DNA of 58,225 bases. Origin: a virus. The DNA is taken from the IMG/VR virus record IMGVR_UViG_3300018481_000025, positions 1 through 58,225 of that record. One strand, given 5' to 3'. The notes beneath the pieces are model-generated. The model made no database searches. It worked only from the letters and a program-made list of their open reading frames with translations, and was not told the origin of the DNA. Within the stretch, counting starts at the first letter, position 1. Each line of letters opens with the position of its first letter. Shown one piece after another: positions 48,948 through 57,378 of this stretch. The position numbers were made by a program, and so were the translations under genes.

Positions 48948-49114
48948 TACCGGCCCTCACGGTGCTCGACTTCGTTGACGGCCTCGACCAGCTTGCGCAT
49001 TTCGGTGAAGTTCTCACCTTGGCAGATGCCGCCTTCACCCGTGCGCATGATGACGTAGGTCACTTCACCGGTATGGGTGACGAAGCGTTCCAGTCGGTAG
49101 GGATAGTCATACAT
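48947..49114 (-). CDS. Hypothetical protein, 55 aa
   Basis: Starts MYDYPYRLERFVTHTGE with CAGGAGAGACCG; a beta-hairpin N-terminus (EVTYVIMRTGEGG) and a helical C-terminus (NFTEMRKLVEAVNEVE). No family recognised. Overlaps the end of the prim-pol gene by eight bases. Confidence 0.65.
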   Translation of the reverse strand: MYDYPYRLERFVTHTGEVTYVIMRTGEGGICQGENFTEMRKLVEAVNEVEHREGR

Positions 49115-52067
49115 CGGTCTCTCCTGTCAGTCGTAGAGGTTCATTGCACGCCAGACTGAGATCGAATTCCAAGACGATCTCCTTGGCCCCGGTAAACTGC
49201 TCCCCGCAACCACCGCCGATCGTGCGCTGGTTCTTCGAATTGCGGATGCAGTAATGATGTTGGAGCAGCGTCGCTCTCATCTGCTCGTAGCTCCAGCGAT
49301 CGTGGGAATACGCCTTCAGCTTAGCCTCGCTGACCCACAACAGCTGCTCCTTGATGGCATAGCGGGCGACAAACTCGTTGACGCCGAAGATGTACTGGCT
49401 GTTGTGAACCATCATCTTCCCCGGATTGCCCTTCTTGGGCATGGCGTCGGTGATGATGCGGTTGCGGATTTTATCGTTGAGGAACTGACCAATACGGTAA
49501 AGCTGAGTTGCCGGGTCGTCGGCATCGACGTTCATATCCTTCACGACGACGCGCTGGTTGCGGTAAATCTCCAGCAGCTTCCGTTTCATCGCAACAATAT
49601 CAAAGTCCACCAGCTCCAGCGCCTTGGCCAGCCGTGCACCGACAAGGATTGTCGTAATGGCAGCGAGCCAGTAGCGTTCATCGTGTTGGTAGTTACCGAT
49701 CTCGATGCGCAGTTCTTTCATCACGTCGAGCACCAACTGCTTGAGGCCCTCATGTTTCATGCCCAGCACTGCGCAATAGACCACGGCGGCTACGCCAAAG
49801 TTGCTGTCGAGCAAGTGCTTACCGACGGCAACCTCCTCCGGCATCGCATTCTGACCGAGGTTGGGCATGGGGATTTCCAGCACGCGTGCTGCCTGTGCGT
49901 TGGTGTCCCGTCCGCTGGACGACTGCACCAGCGACATGTTGGCGGCGCTGACCATGATAGTGCAGCACTCGCCACGGGCCTGCTGCGTGCCTCTCTGGGT
50001 AAGACGATCCCGGCCGCTACCTGACGAGGCGTCGAGGATCAGCTTGGCGAAGTTACGGCCTCGAACACCTCGATCTTCCTCGGTCAGCATCTCATCAACG
50101 TAGAGCGGCAGGTTGTTCAGGTCGGTCATTTTCTGATTGATCGAGTTGAGCGTGGTGTTCTGCACGCGTGCCTTACGCTTGCTCCATACCGACTGAGCAA
50201 TCTCGATCGCTGCCGACTTCCCCTTACCTGAGCCCGACGATCGGGCGTGAACGACGAGCCCGTCGACCATCGTGAAGATGACCAGCGGCGCGGCGAACGC
50301 TGTAGCGATCAGGATCTCGACCTCGGTGTAGCCCTTGCCGATCAGAGGACCGATCGCCTTCTTCCAGTTGTCGAGGGTGCCCACCGGTGCATCAGGCTGA
50401 TGCCCCGGCATGCGATGTGCGCCCGCCTGATCGAACGTGTGGCCACACGCAGCGAACCCGGTGATCTGGCCGGGCGTGGGCATGATCCAGCCGTTCTTGT
50501 TCTGTTGGAATACCAGCCTGCTCTGCTGGATCGTCGTTGCCCAGTCCATGCACGTTTCCATCGCTAGTTTGGGGTTCTTGCTGGTCAGCAGCCGGTTGCC
50601 CGTGACCTTGAGAAATTCCTTCTGGTTCTGGATGATGCCAATGGGAATTTCAGCGTGCGTACGACCGCCGACGTCACTGGTACGGCTATCGAAGTCGACC
50701 CGCAGGTGAGCGTCACCTGCCACCGAGATCACCTGCACGTCGTAGATCGGCACGGTGAAGGCTCGCTTGCCGTCCTCGTTTGAGACGATGTAGCCGTCGT
50801 CATCACGGTGGATCTTCTCGGTACGGAAGATGATCGGCGTGTCCACGCCGTCGGCGTAGGTCGTGGCGCTGCCGTTGACCTTGCTGCGGACAGCGAAGTG
50901 GATCGGCGACTTGCCCTTGCCGTAGTGCGGGCAGGCTTTGCACACCTCGGCTGCTTCCGGCCCGGTCTGCTCGAACGTCGTGCAGTGCGGCCAGCCCAGC
51001 GCCTCGACCTTATCGAACTTGTCGTCGGCGTCGGCCTCGTCGTAGTCGGAGTGCTTGAAGCTCAGCCAGTGGAAGGCGTCGCGGCCGTCCTGCAGGTAGT
51101 GGCAGAGCTTGGCGTGGACGTACCAAAGCGGCTCGTGATCTGTCGCCCCGCCCTCGCTGAGGCTGCGGCGCACCAGCGGGCACTCCCCCGCCACCAGCTC
51201 GACCGAGGTTGCTTCACGGGACTGTTCAAGGTCAGCCTGTGCCCGGTCCGCCTCCTGCGGGTCGACCGGCGGCATGTTCTTGGGTGGTGGGCCGAGGTGG
51301 CTGAGGTCGATGCCGTTACCGTTCGGCCGTCGATATTCTGCTCGAACAGGGGAATAGTTTTGTAAAGCTGTGACCACCGCCTCGGCTGTCATGGTGGTGC
51401 CAAGGTCTAAGACCCTGCACTCCGCTAGGTTATTGGGGTCCTTGCGGTTGAAGCTGGTCGGCATCCGCAGGATGCGCACCGGGTCGGTGGTGACACCCCA
51501 GTCCGCCTTGAGGCCGTGGGCCTGCGCCGCCGCCACCAATCTCCGCGCAAGATTGTTGCGCAATTCCGGTACCACCGGCTGGTCGAAGGCGATGTAGGCA
51601 TGGATGCCCGTGCCAGTACTGACGATTGGGCCGGGCAGGAGCCCGATCTGTGCGCAAAACGGCAGCCAAGCGGCCAAAGCTTGGCGCTGGGAGGAATAGC
51701 GGTCTGGCTTGACGTCGAGGTCAAGGACCAGAGATTTGTACCAGACGGGCTTTATGCCCTTCCTGAGCGCTCGCAAATATCTGACGCTGTGCTCACGATC
51801 ATAGTCGTTGACCGCTGCGCAGCAGAAAAAGACCTCAGCCTCTATGCGGTTAAGGTAGTCGACGAAGCTCTGTGCTTCGGCCGGGCCCTCGGGTCCGGCG
51901 AAGGCGCGGCCTCCACCCCGGAACGGGGTGGCGATCGTCCCGCCAAAGGCATGGACGTTCACATAGCTGTCAGGCGGATCGGCTAGGCTCCACGCCACGA
52001 CCCGGTGCAGGAATGCCTGCACAGGATCGGGCGTGAAGGTGCCGCCACCAAACGGTGACGTCGCCAT
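49107..52067 (-). CDS. Primase-polymerase (AEP) fused to DUF927-type helicase
   Basis: 986 aa. N-terminal AEP prim-pol: LVLDLDVK with D116 and D118 (motif I), STGTGIHAYIAF with H156 (motif II), DPVRILRMPTSF at about 195-207 (motif III). A Cys cluster C296, C362, C376, C379 resembles a zinc/Fe-S site of primase C-terminal domains. From about 415, DUF927 helicase: GWIMPTPGQITGF (526-538), Walker A GSGKGKS (612-618), Walker B LPLYVDEM (653-660, D658 E659). It would prime and unwind DNA at the phage fork with the family A polymerase at the window edge. Comparable fusions occur in phages and plasmids. Confidence 0.85.
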   Translation of the reverse strand: MATSPFGGGTFTPDPVQAFLHRVVAWSLADPPDSYVNVHAFGGTIATPFRGGGRAFAGPEGPAEAQSFVDYLNRIEAEVFFCCAAVNDYDREHSVRYLRALRKGIKPVWYKSLVLDLDVKPDRYSSQRQALAAWLPFCAQIGLLPGPIVSTGTGIHAYIAFDQPVVPELRNNLARRLVAAAQAHGLKADWGVTTDPVRILRMPTSFNRKDPNNLAECRVLDLGTTMTAEAVVTALQNYSPVRAEYRRPNGNGIDLSHLGPPPKNMPPVDPQEADRAQADLEQSREATSVELVAGECPLVRRSLSEGGATDHEPLWYVHAKLCHYLQDGRDAFHWLSFKHSDYDEADADDKFDKVEALGWPHCTTFEQTGPEAAEVCKACPHYGKGKSPIHFAVRSKVNGSATTYADGVDTPIIFRTEKIHRDDDGYIVSNEDGKRAFTVPIYDVQVISVAGDAHLRVDFDSRTSDVGGRTHAEIPIGIIQNQKEFLKVTGNRLLTSKNPKLAMETCMDWATTIQQSRLVFQQNKNGWIMPTPGQITGFAACGHTFDQAGAHRMPGHQPDAPVGTLDNWKKAIGPLIGKGYTEVEILIATAFAAPLVIFTMVDGLVVHARSSGSGKGKSAAIEIAQSVWSKRKARVQNTTLNSINQKMTDLNNLPLYVDEMLTEEDRGVRGRNFAKLILDASSGSGRDRLTQRGTQQARGECCTIMVSAANMSLVQSSSGRDTNAQAARVLEIPMPNLGQNAMPEEVAVGKHLLDSNFGVAAVVYCAVLGMKHEGLKQLVLDVMKELRIEIGNYQHDERYWLAAITTILVGARLAKALELVDFDIVAMKRKLLEIYRNQRVVVKDMNVDADDPATQLYRIGQFLNDKIRNRIITDAMPKKGNPGKMMVHNSQYIFGVNEFVARYAIKEQLLWVSEAKLKAYSHDRWSYEQMRATLLQHHYCIRNSKNQRTIGGGCGEQFTGAKEIVLEFDLSLACNEPLRLTGETDV

Positions 52068-52088
52068 AGAGTGCCCCCCGGTTAGTGG

Positions 52089-53387
52089 TTAGGGCTTCAG
52101 CAGCTTGTCGATCCGATCGTCGAGATCGGGCGGCGTGTCTCCGTCGTCATCGGACTGGTCGTCGGGGGGTACCGACGGCTGGCCCAGTTGCTGGGTGAAA
52201 GGGGTCGCCTGCGCCGGAGGGGTCGGCGCAGGCGGCGTGACCGCTACCGACGGCTGGTTGCCGTTCGGCGTGACGGGGGAAGACCGTCTACGGCCACGCG
52301 TAGGCTTGCCGCTGGCGGCTGCCAGCTCCGCCTCAAGGCGGGCGATCTTCTGCTCCGCCGTCTCAGCGGCAGCCTCCGGTGGGGGCTGAACGTTGGCTGC
52401 GGGCTGAGGCTGTTGCGTGTAAACGGGCGGTGCGGCTGGTGGCACGGCTGCACCGTTCGTCCCCGGCGGCGGAGCGGGGTTGAACGCCGTTTGCTGGACC
52501 ATCGCAGCGTGGTGCTGCTGCGTTGGCGTCTGCGGTGGCGGGAAGGGCACCACCTGTGCCGTCACCGGACGCTCGGCCGGGTCAGCCTGACCGGGATCAG
52601 CCGTCACCTCGACCAGCTCCTCGGACAGGATCCGATCGACGATCTCGTGGGTCTGCCAGTTCAGCACTTCCTGCATCTGATAGTCGTCGAGCACGCCGAC
52701 CGGGGTGAAGATGAGCTTGGGGAAGGCCGCCTGCGGGTCGAACGACAGGCGCATGCGCAGCGCGAAATAGTTGTAACCCTGCATGTGCAGCTGGTTCTCC
52801 AGCTCGGACAGGCCAGCGAACGAGGACGGCGGCAGCTTCAGTAGCATCGGGCCACCAAAGCCCTCGTTGCGAATGTCATCGGCAGGCACGATGGCCAGCC
52901 GCTTGCTGTCGGCGCACGCCTTGGCGTTGCGGCCGTCGTCCATCTGGCGCGAGCCGAAGGCGTCCCACTTGCAGCCCCGGCAGGTCTCGTTCTGCCGCTT
53001 GGGGGCAGCCGGGTCAGGCCGTATGCCGTTGGTCGACCAGCAATCGGGCTGACGGAAGTCACCCTCCTTGTACTTGTCGAGATAGAACGTCTTGCTGATC
53101 GCCGTGGCCGACTTGACGATGATCACATCGACGGTCGGGATCGCGCCGAGGATGGCACCGTTGGCGTCGCGCGCCAGCAGCTGCTGGGTCTTGCCACGGT
53201 ACCGGAGACCCCACGTCTTGCCTTTGAAGGTCATCACGGCGAACGACGCCTTGATGCCAGCGGCGAGTGCCCGTGGATCGACGATCGAGTGCTGGACCAA
53301 TTGTGACTGCTGACCGAGACCGGCGATCAGCTGAGCAAGGTTACGCGGTGCTTGGTTGGGGTTGTACGGGGTCGGTGGTTGGCTCAT
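52089..53387 (-). CDS. Single-strand DNA-binding-like protein with acidic tail
   Basis: 432 aa, starts MSQPPTPYNPNQAPRN with AGGAGTAGTC. Residues 40-250 form the folded part, containing four Cys (C116, C136, C139, C158) spaced as a zinc site (ETCRGC, KACADS). The rest is Pro/Gln-rich, then a strongly acidic end (DDQSDDDGDTPPDLDDRID) like the tails of phage and bacterial SSBs. It lies between the prim-pol and helicase genes. The role is inferred from the acidic tail and location; the family is seen widely in phages. Confidence 0.6.
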   Translation of the reverse strand: MSQPPTPYNPNQAPRNLAQLIAGLGQQSQLVQHSIVDPRALAAGIKASFAVMTFKGKTWGLRYRGKTQQLLARDANGAILGAIPTVDVIIVKSATAISKTFYLDKYKEGDFRQPDCWSTNGIRPDPAAPKRQNETCRGCKWDAFGSRQMDDGRNAKACADSKRLAIVPADDIRNEGFGGPMLLKLPPSSFAGLSELENQLHMQGYNYFALRMRLSFDPQAAFPKLIFTPVGVLDDYQMQEVLNWQTHEIVDRILSEELVEVTADPGQADPAERPVTAQVVPFPPPQTPTQQHHAAMVQQTAFNPAPPPGTNGAAVPPAAPPVYTQQPQPAANVQPPPEAAAETAEQKIARLEAELAAASGKPTRGRRRSSPVTPNGNQPSVAVTPPAPTPPAQATPFTQQLGQPSVPPDDQSDDDGDTPPDLDDRIDKLLKP

Positions 53388-53389
53388 GA

Positions 53390-53842
53390 CTACTCCTTCT
53401 CTCCGGGGCTACGAAAGCGAACGGCAGTAAAGGTCGAGGCGTTGACGCCGGGTGGCGGTGAACCGTTACCGACGGCTTCGATGAACTCAAAAACGGCACG
53501 GGGGTTGGCTTTCCAATCGACAAGCTCGAACATGCCTGTCTCTTCCACGAACTGGCGGAAGGCACCACGATCTTGGATCGTGGCCCGAGGTGTGGTGGAT
53601 TGGTATGCAGTTCCGCTGGGCGTGGCGACGCTATCAATGCCAGCATCCTGCATGTGCTTCATCAACTGGGCTTCGATCTCGCCCATGATGGTAGTGTAGG
53701 GACGCAGCTCGTCCTTGTGGCGTGCTTCCATCTCACGCTTGCGGTCACGCAGCTTGACGTACTGGCCGATCAGCTTGTCGACGTCCAGCAGCGGCGCTTT
53801 GCTCGCCGAGGTACTCTCGGCGGCACGATCAGTTCTATTCAT
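53390..53842 (-). CDS. Hypothetical replication-cluster protein, 150 aa
   Basis: Starts MNRTDRAAESTSASKAP. A long helix (LIGQYVKLRDRKREMEARHKDEL, residues about 24-46) leads to GEIEAQLMKHMQDAGIDSV and a beta/alpha C-terminus (ATPSGTAYQS, FRQFVEETGMFELVDW). This resembles phage Gp157-type proteins in layout (coiled-coil then small domain), but I would not assert the family. Its stop adjoins the SSB-like start. Confidence 0.65.
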   Translation of the reverse strand: MNRTDRAAESTSASKAPLLDVDKLIGQYVKLRDRKREMEARHKDELRPYTTIMGEIEAQLMKHMQDAGIDSVATPSGTAYQSTTPRATIQDRGAFRQFVEETGMFELVDWKANPRAVFEFIEAVGNGSPPPGVNASTFTAVRFRSPGEKE

Positions 53843-53865
53843 TTGACGTCTCCTGTATTGCTAAC

Positions 53866-55386
53866 CTAATCCCACGATGCGTCTTCAAGCAAGTGGAGAA
53901 AGCTATCTTGTTGGAGCAGCCGATCGGTCAGCAGTTTGTAGACCTGCCGCTCGATCGGCGTGCTCGATAGGTGAATGAAAAGCTGTTTGTGTTTTTGCCC
54001 TACGCGCCTGATGCGCGCGTTGCATTGGTCGTACGTCTCGGCCGAGAGGGGAGGGCCGAACCATACAACGGTGTCAGCAGCCGTCAGTGTGAGACCGTGG
54101 CTGATGCACTTCGGGTAGACCACGAGCGGTGAGGGATCGCTGGTGTTCTGGAATGAGTTGAAGATGATGTTGCGTGCCTTGGGTGACGTACCCCCATGGA
54201 TTAGATGCGGGGTGTATTCTTTTGCACATAGGTAATCGTAGACACCCTGCAGGGCATGCAGATAATTGACGAACACAATGACCTTGCCCGTGGCGGCATC
54301 TATGATGTCGGCCAGCGCCTGCAGTCGTGCCTCGCCACCGAGATCGTGCTCTACCCTGTTCTTGCCGTAGACCCAGCCTGCCGACACCTGCAGCAGCTTG
54401 TTCATCAGCACACCGGCATTCGCCGCCGTCACTTCCCCGGCAGCGATCTTGGCCAAGGCGTACTTGCGCAGCATGTCGTAGGTCTTCTGCTGGTCAGGGC
54501 TCAGCGCCGTCTGCATCGGTGGCGGCACCACCGCCTCGGGCAGCTCGGTGATATCGTCGAGGGTGTAGCGCACCGAGGGCTGGAAGTAGTTGAACGCACG
54601 CTCGATCGCACCGGGCTTGTTCACCCACTTCCACTGCGTCAGGCGATACATCAGTTCATCACGCAGGTGGGTGAAGTGCTTGGGCACCCGTGCTGGAGTG
54701 ATCAGCTTGATCTGATTGTAGATGTCGGTGACGTAGTTGGGCATCGGTGCCCCGGTCATGCCCCACACCGCTGGCTTGTTGGCGACAACCTTGGCGGCGA
54801 TCTTGGTACGCAGGGTGTTGTTGCGGTAGACCGCAAGCTCGTCGAGGATGATGACGTCTATGTCGGCGCGGTCGACAATCTCCTTGGCGACGATGCGCAG
54901 GCCATCATGATTGATGATGTAGACGTCAACATCATCGGCCAATAGTTCGCGCCGCTTCGCAGCGGTGCCGTGCAGCACGCGCGACGTCAGGTGCGGAGCA
55001 GCCTTCAATATTTCAGCCTGCCATGTGAACGACATGGTGGAGAGCGGGCAGACTACCAGCAGCTTGTTCACCAGCCCGAGCTTCTTCAGGTAGTCGAACG
55101 ACCACAGCCCGCATCGTGTCTTGCCGGTGCCCATGCTGTTGAGTACGTACGATCTTGGGTTCTCCGTCATGCTCTCGCAGGTCAGCACCTGAATGTCGAA
55201 CGGCTTGCCGCCATTCCAGTCGTAGGTGGTACGGATTGAGGGCGGTACGTTATAGCCCATCGCGCGCAGCGGGATGGTGGTGCGCGGCGTGTGCTCCAGC
55301 ACCAGCTTGCCGTCGACCGGCAACACCTCAGGGAAGATCGCTTTCAGGCCCTCCGTAGCATCGACGGTCAAGGATCCAACGTTCAT
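53866..55386 (-). CDS. SNF2-type superfamily 2 helicase
   Basis: 506 aa. Motif I SMGTGKT (84-90, K89), motif Ia region LLVVCPLSTMSFTW (109-122), motif II DELA (182-185, a DEAH variant), motif III TGAP (211-214), a second RecA-like domain from about 355 (GKVIVFVNYLHALQ), and motif VI QCNARIRRVGQKH (454-466) with arginine fingers. This is the compact phage form of SNF2/Rad54-like translocases, used in replication or recombination. It overlaps the VRR-NUC gene start by 59 bases, the usual companion arrangement in phages. Confidence 0.88.
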   Translation of the reverse strand: MNVGSLTVDATEGLKAIFPEVLPVDGKLVLEHTPRTTIPLRAMGYNVPPSIRTTYDWNGGKPFDIQVLTCESMTENPRSYVLNSMGTGKTRCGLWSFDYLKKLGLVNKLLVVCPLSTMSFTWQAEILKAAPHLTSRVLHGTAAKRRELLADDVDVYIINHDGLRIVAKEIVDRADIDVIILDELAVYRNNTLRTKIAAKVVANKPAVWGMTGAPMPNYVTDIYNQIKLITPARVPKHFTHLRDELMYRLTQWKWVNKPGAIERAFNYFQPSVRYTLDDITELPEAVVPPPMQTALSPDQQKTYDMLRKYALAKIAAGEVTAANAGVLMNKLLQVSAGWVYGKNRVEHDLGGEARLQALADIIDAATGKVIVFVNYLHALQGVYDYLCAKEYTPHLIHGGTSPKARNIIFNSFQNTSDPSPLVVYPKCISHGLTLTAADTVVWFGPPLSAETYDQCNARIRRVGQKHKQLFIHLSSTPIERQVYKLLTDRLLQQDSFLHLLEDASWD

Positions 55387-55696
55387 GGCGCTTCACCCAA
55401 TCCTTGAATGCCTGCAAGCCTACGGCCCCGGAGATGATGAACACCGTGGCCCCTGAATAATACATGTTGCGGCAGGTCAGTCGCTGCTGTGGTGTCAGCC
55501 ACTCTCCCGGCGCTTTCGTCTCGATCGCTACGAAGTGCCCGGCAAGGCAGAGAGTATAGTCCAGTGAGTTGCGCTTGCCGTAGCCAGTCGGTACGAACAT
55601 CGAAGTGTACATTTCGAAGCCGTGTATGTCAAGGTATTTCGCCAGTTCCTCAAGGTAAGAGGAAACTAATTTCTTTACCCGACCTTCTGGCGTCAT
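55328..55696 (-). CDS. VRR-NUC domain nuclease
   Basis: 122 aa, starts MTPEGRVKKLVSSYLEEL. The PD-(D/E)xK core is SLDYTLCLAGHFVAIETK with D46, E59 and K61, followed by TPQQRLTCRNMYYSGATVFI (Q69-Q71). This is the VRR-NUC family, which in phages stands next to SNF2 helicases. Likely a structure-specific DNA nuclease. Start is 5' of a 76-base gap (55697-55772) that holds only a palindrome. Confidence 0.85.
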   Translation of the reverse strand: MTPEGRVKKLVSSYLEELAKYLDIHGFEMYTSMFVPTGYGKRNSLDYTLCLAGHFVAIETKAPGEWLTPQQRLTCRNMYYSGATVFIISGAVGLQAFKDWVKRHERWILDRRCYGGPESDLP

Positions 55697-55754
55697 TAGA
55701 TCGGCCCCGTTGAAAAATTGGCGGTTGTCGGAATACAGTTTTATCTACTTAACG

Positions 55755-55772
55755 CCTTATAGGCATATAAGG
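55755..55772. repeat. Dispersed palindrome copy 14
   Basis: CCTTATAGGCATATAAGG with one extra flanking G-C pair, at the stop of the 55773-55964 gene and upstream of the nuclease gene. Confidence 0.85.
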
Positions 55773-55964
55773 CTATTGCTCGCCCCGCATTGTCTTTCGA
55801 CCATGTAGCAATGCGTCATGCACGATCCAACGAATGATCTCAGCAGCTTTCGCAGGGTCGGGGTGTTCCTCGCCCATATAATTTTCGACGGCTTCCAGCG
55901 CTGCCATAAGACGCACTACCGTCTTGAGCAACCCGCTTTCCGTCCAGTACGAACCGCTATCCAT
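55773..55964 (-). CDS. Hypothetical helical protein, 63 aa
   Basis: Starts MDSGSYWTESGLLKTVVR. Mostly helical (TVVRLMAALEAVENYMGEE, KAAEIIRWIVHDALLHG). No family recognised. Overlaps the upstream nuclease stop by eight bases. Confidence 0.65.
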   Translation of the reverse strand: MDSGSYWTESGLLKTVVRLMAALEAVENYMGEEHPDPAKAAEIIRWIVHDALLHGRKTMRGEQ

Positions 55965-56685
55965 TTAGTCCTTTCCCGTGGTACTCGCACGCCGTCACAC
56001 CACAGTGCCGCTTGCACAAGCCGGACGGACGGGGCGGAAAGTGGTCATTGACGACTGCACGATTGAGCACCCCGGCAATCTCGTACATCTGCGGGGCGAA
56101 TTCGCGCAGATCCTCCCGCAGCATGTCGAACGCGGTCGAGGTGTCCTCGTTCAGGTAGACGTATTTGCTGGTGACGTTCCGTACCTGCGGGAAGTGCAGG
56201 AAGATCAGCAAGGCGGTGAGGCGCAGCTGGAAGTTGGGCGGTAGCAGGGCGTATCGGGCATCGGGCTCCTTGCCGGTTTTCCAGTCGATGCTGAGCGCGT
56301 GCTCGCCGTTCACCACCAGCATGTCGGCCTGTGATCGCAGCCAAACCTTCTTCTTGCGATCGAAGTACTCGCAAGGCTCCAGCCCGAACGTGCAGGCCAT
56401 CTTGTATTCGGCGAATACCCGGTCGCCGGGCTGCCGCTCCGGCACCCACTTGGCGTAGTGCTTGGGGATCGCCGTGCCGTTCTCGATGAAGTCGGCCATC
56501 GCCTTATGCACGCGGAACCCTTCCCGCATGTTCTCATTCTCGGGTTCCTTGATGATCTTGGCGATCTCGTAGGCGTGGAACTTACGCGGGCAATTGTAGA
56601 ACTTGTCAGCCTGCGAGAACGACCAGTGCCGTCGTTCGACGATCGGCCGACCGGTGCTATCCGTGCGCGTTAGAGTGTTGTCCAT
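55957..56685 (-). CDS. Cas4/RecB-like PD-(D/E)xK nuclease with Fe-S cysteines
   Basis: 242 aa. WSFSQADKFYNCPRKFHAY (residues 21-39) is the typical start of Cas4/AddB-like nucleases. Nuclease residues: H60 (FRVHKAM), D121 (QADML), D134 and K136 (SIDWKTG), Q153. Four Cys suit a 4Fe-4S cluster: C32 at the front and C224, C228, C233 at the end. Such phage proteins act as 5'-3' exonucleases in recombination; some Cas4 relatives affect CRISPR acquisition. Here it stands in the replication cluster. Confidence 0.85.
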   Translation of the reverse strand: MDNTLTRTDSTGRPIVERRHWSFSQADKFYNCPRKFHAYEIAKIIKEPENENMREGFRVHKAMADFIENGTAIPKHYAKWVPERQPGDRVFAEYKMACTFGLEPCEYFDRKKKVWLRSQADMLVVNGEHALSIDWKTGKEPDARYALLPPNFQLRLTALLIFLHFPQVRNVTSKYVYLNEDTSTAFDMLREDLREFAPQMYEIAGVLNRAVVNDHFPPRPSGLCKRHCGVTACEYHGKGLNG

Positions 56686-56881
56686 TGGATACCTGCCGCA
56701 TCGTGTGTTCGGCGTTCTTCTCGGCGTGGAAACTGGTGAAGTCGGAAACCGAGATCAGGATACGCCCGCTCGGTCTATGTCGCCATCTGTAGTGGCTCTT
56801 TGTTGTCTCGCCGACAAACTCAAAATCGTACCTCGCAGCCATCTCCTTCAGCGTTCTCAGTACTTTGGATTTGCGGGCCAT
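56657..56881 (-). CDS. HicA-like small basic protein (putative)
   Basis: 74 aa, starts MARKSKVLRTLKEMAARY with AGGAGGAACC. The layout helix (KVLRTLKEMAARYDFEFV), strand with SHYRWRHRPSGRILISVS and helix resembles the dsRBD-like HicA fold. HicA toxins use a His in this place (here H30 or H34). No HicB-type antitoxin is nearby, so a toxin-antitoxin pair is not supported; it may be a phage RNA-binding protein. Overlaps the Cas4-like start. Confidence 0.4.
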   Translation of the reverse strand: MARKSKVLRTLKEMAARYDFEFVGETTKSHYRWRHRPSGRILISVSDFTSFHAEKNAEHTMRQVSNGQHSNAHG

Positions 56882-56927
56882 GGTTCCTCCTATCTACTAG
56901 ATATGGTATCAAATGGGAACTTTCAAG

Positions 56928-57212
56928 TCACGCCTTATGCGTGAGCTGATCCTGCCGAACAGGCTCGACAATCTGCCAGTCATCGGACAGCAGGTCGGCA
57001 TGACTGCTGCAGTAGGGCATCAGGCCGTCATACTCGGTCTTGATCCACAACGACGGCTCAACGCGATAGCCGCCGCCATACTTGTGTGGCACCTGCATCC
57101 CAGCGTCGGGCACCATGAAGAGCCAGATCTTGTCAGGCCAGCTATTGCGCCTGACATTCTTGCCCAGCTTCAGATTGAACAAGGCGTCTTCAAAACTAAT
57201 TGGCTTAGGCAT
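56928..57212 (-). CDS. Tad2-like (DUF2829) anti-Thoeris candidate
   Basis: 94 aa. ISFEDALFNLKLGKNVRRNSW (5-25) and the C-terminal PYCSSHADLLSDDWQIVE (66-83) match the DUF2829 pattern (FxxALxxLKxGKxVxRxxW ... SxxDLLxxDW). Tad2, the Thoeris anti-defence protein 2, belongs to this family and sequesters the 1''-3' gcADPR signal. The middle (MQVPHKYGGGYRVEPSLWIK) is where ligand contacts lie in known structures. Co-encoded with a DUF3309-like peptide and a HicA-like protein. Function not tested here. Confidence 0.75.
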   Translation of the reverse strand: MPKPISFEDALFNLKLGKNVRRNSWPDKIWLFMVPDAGMQVPHKYGGGYRVEPSLWIKTEYDGLMPYCSSHADLLSDDWQIVEPVRQDQLTHKA

Positions 57213-57369
57213 GAATAGCTCCGAGATTACCCGTCAGCCACAGGATCAGCAGGATGATGAGGACGAGGCCGACGACGCCCCCCAACCCGTTGTAGCCGTA
57301 CCTGCCGTAGCCCCAGTAGCCGCCACCGAACAGCACAAGCAAAAGCAAGATGATAATGATCAGGGTCAT
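57205..57369 (-). CDS. DUF3309-like small membrane peptide, 54 aa
   Basis: Starts MTLIIIILLLLVLFGGG with AGGAGGTTGCA. Two hydrophobic segments flank a Gly/Tyr loop (GGGYWGYGRYGYNGLGG), the layout of DUF3309 peptides common in phage and bacterial genomes. It is next to the endolysin gene and could serve in lysis (spanin or holin-like), but the family has no proven function. Overlaps the Tad2-like start by eight bases. Confidence 0.75.
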   Translation of the reverse strand: MTLIIIILLLLVLFGGGYWGYGRYGYNGLGGVVGLVLIILLILWLTGNLGAIHA

Positions 57370-57378
57370 TGCAACCTC

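Noticed and set aside
56657-57212. HicAB toxin-antitoxin pair
   Set aside because: The neighbouring gene is a Tad2-like (DUF2829) protein and no HicB-like protein is found.
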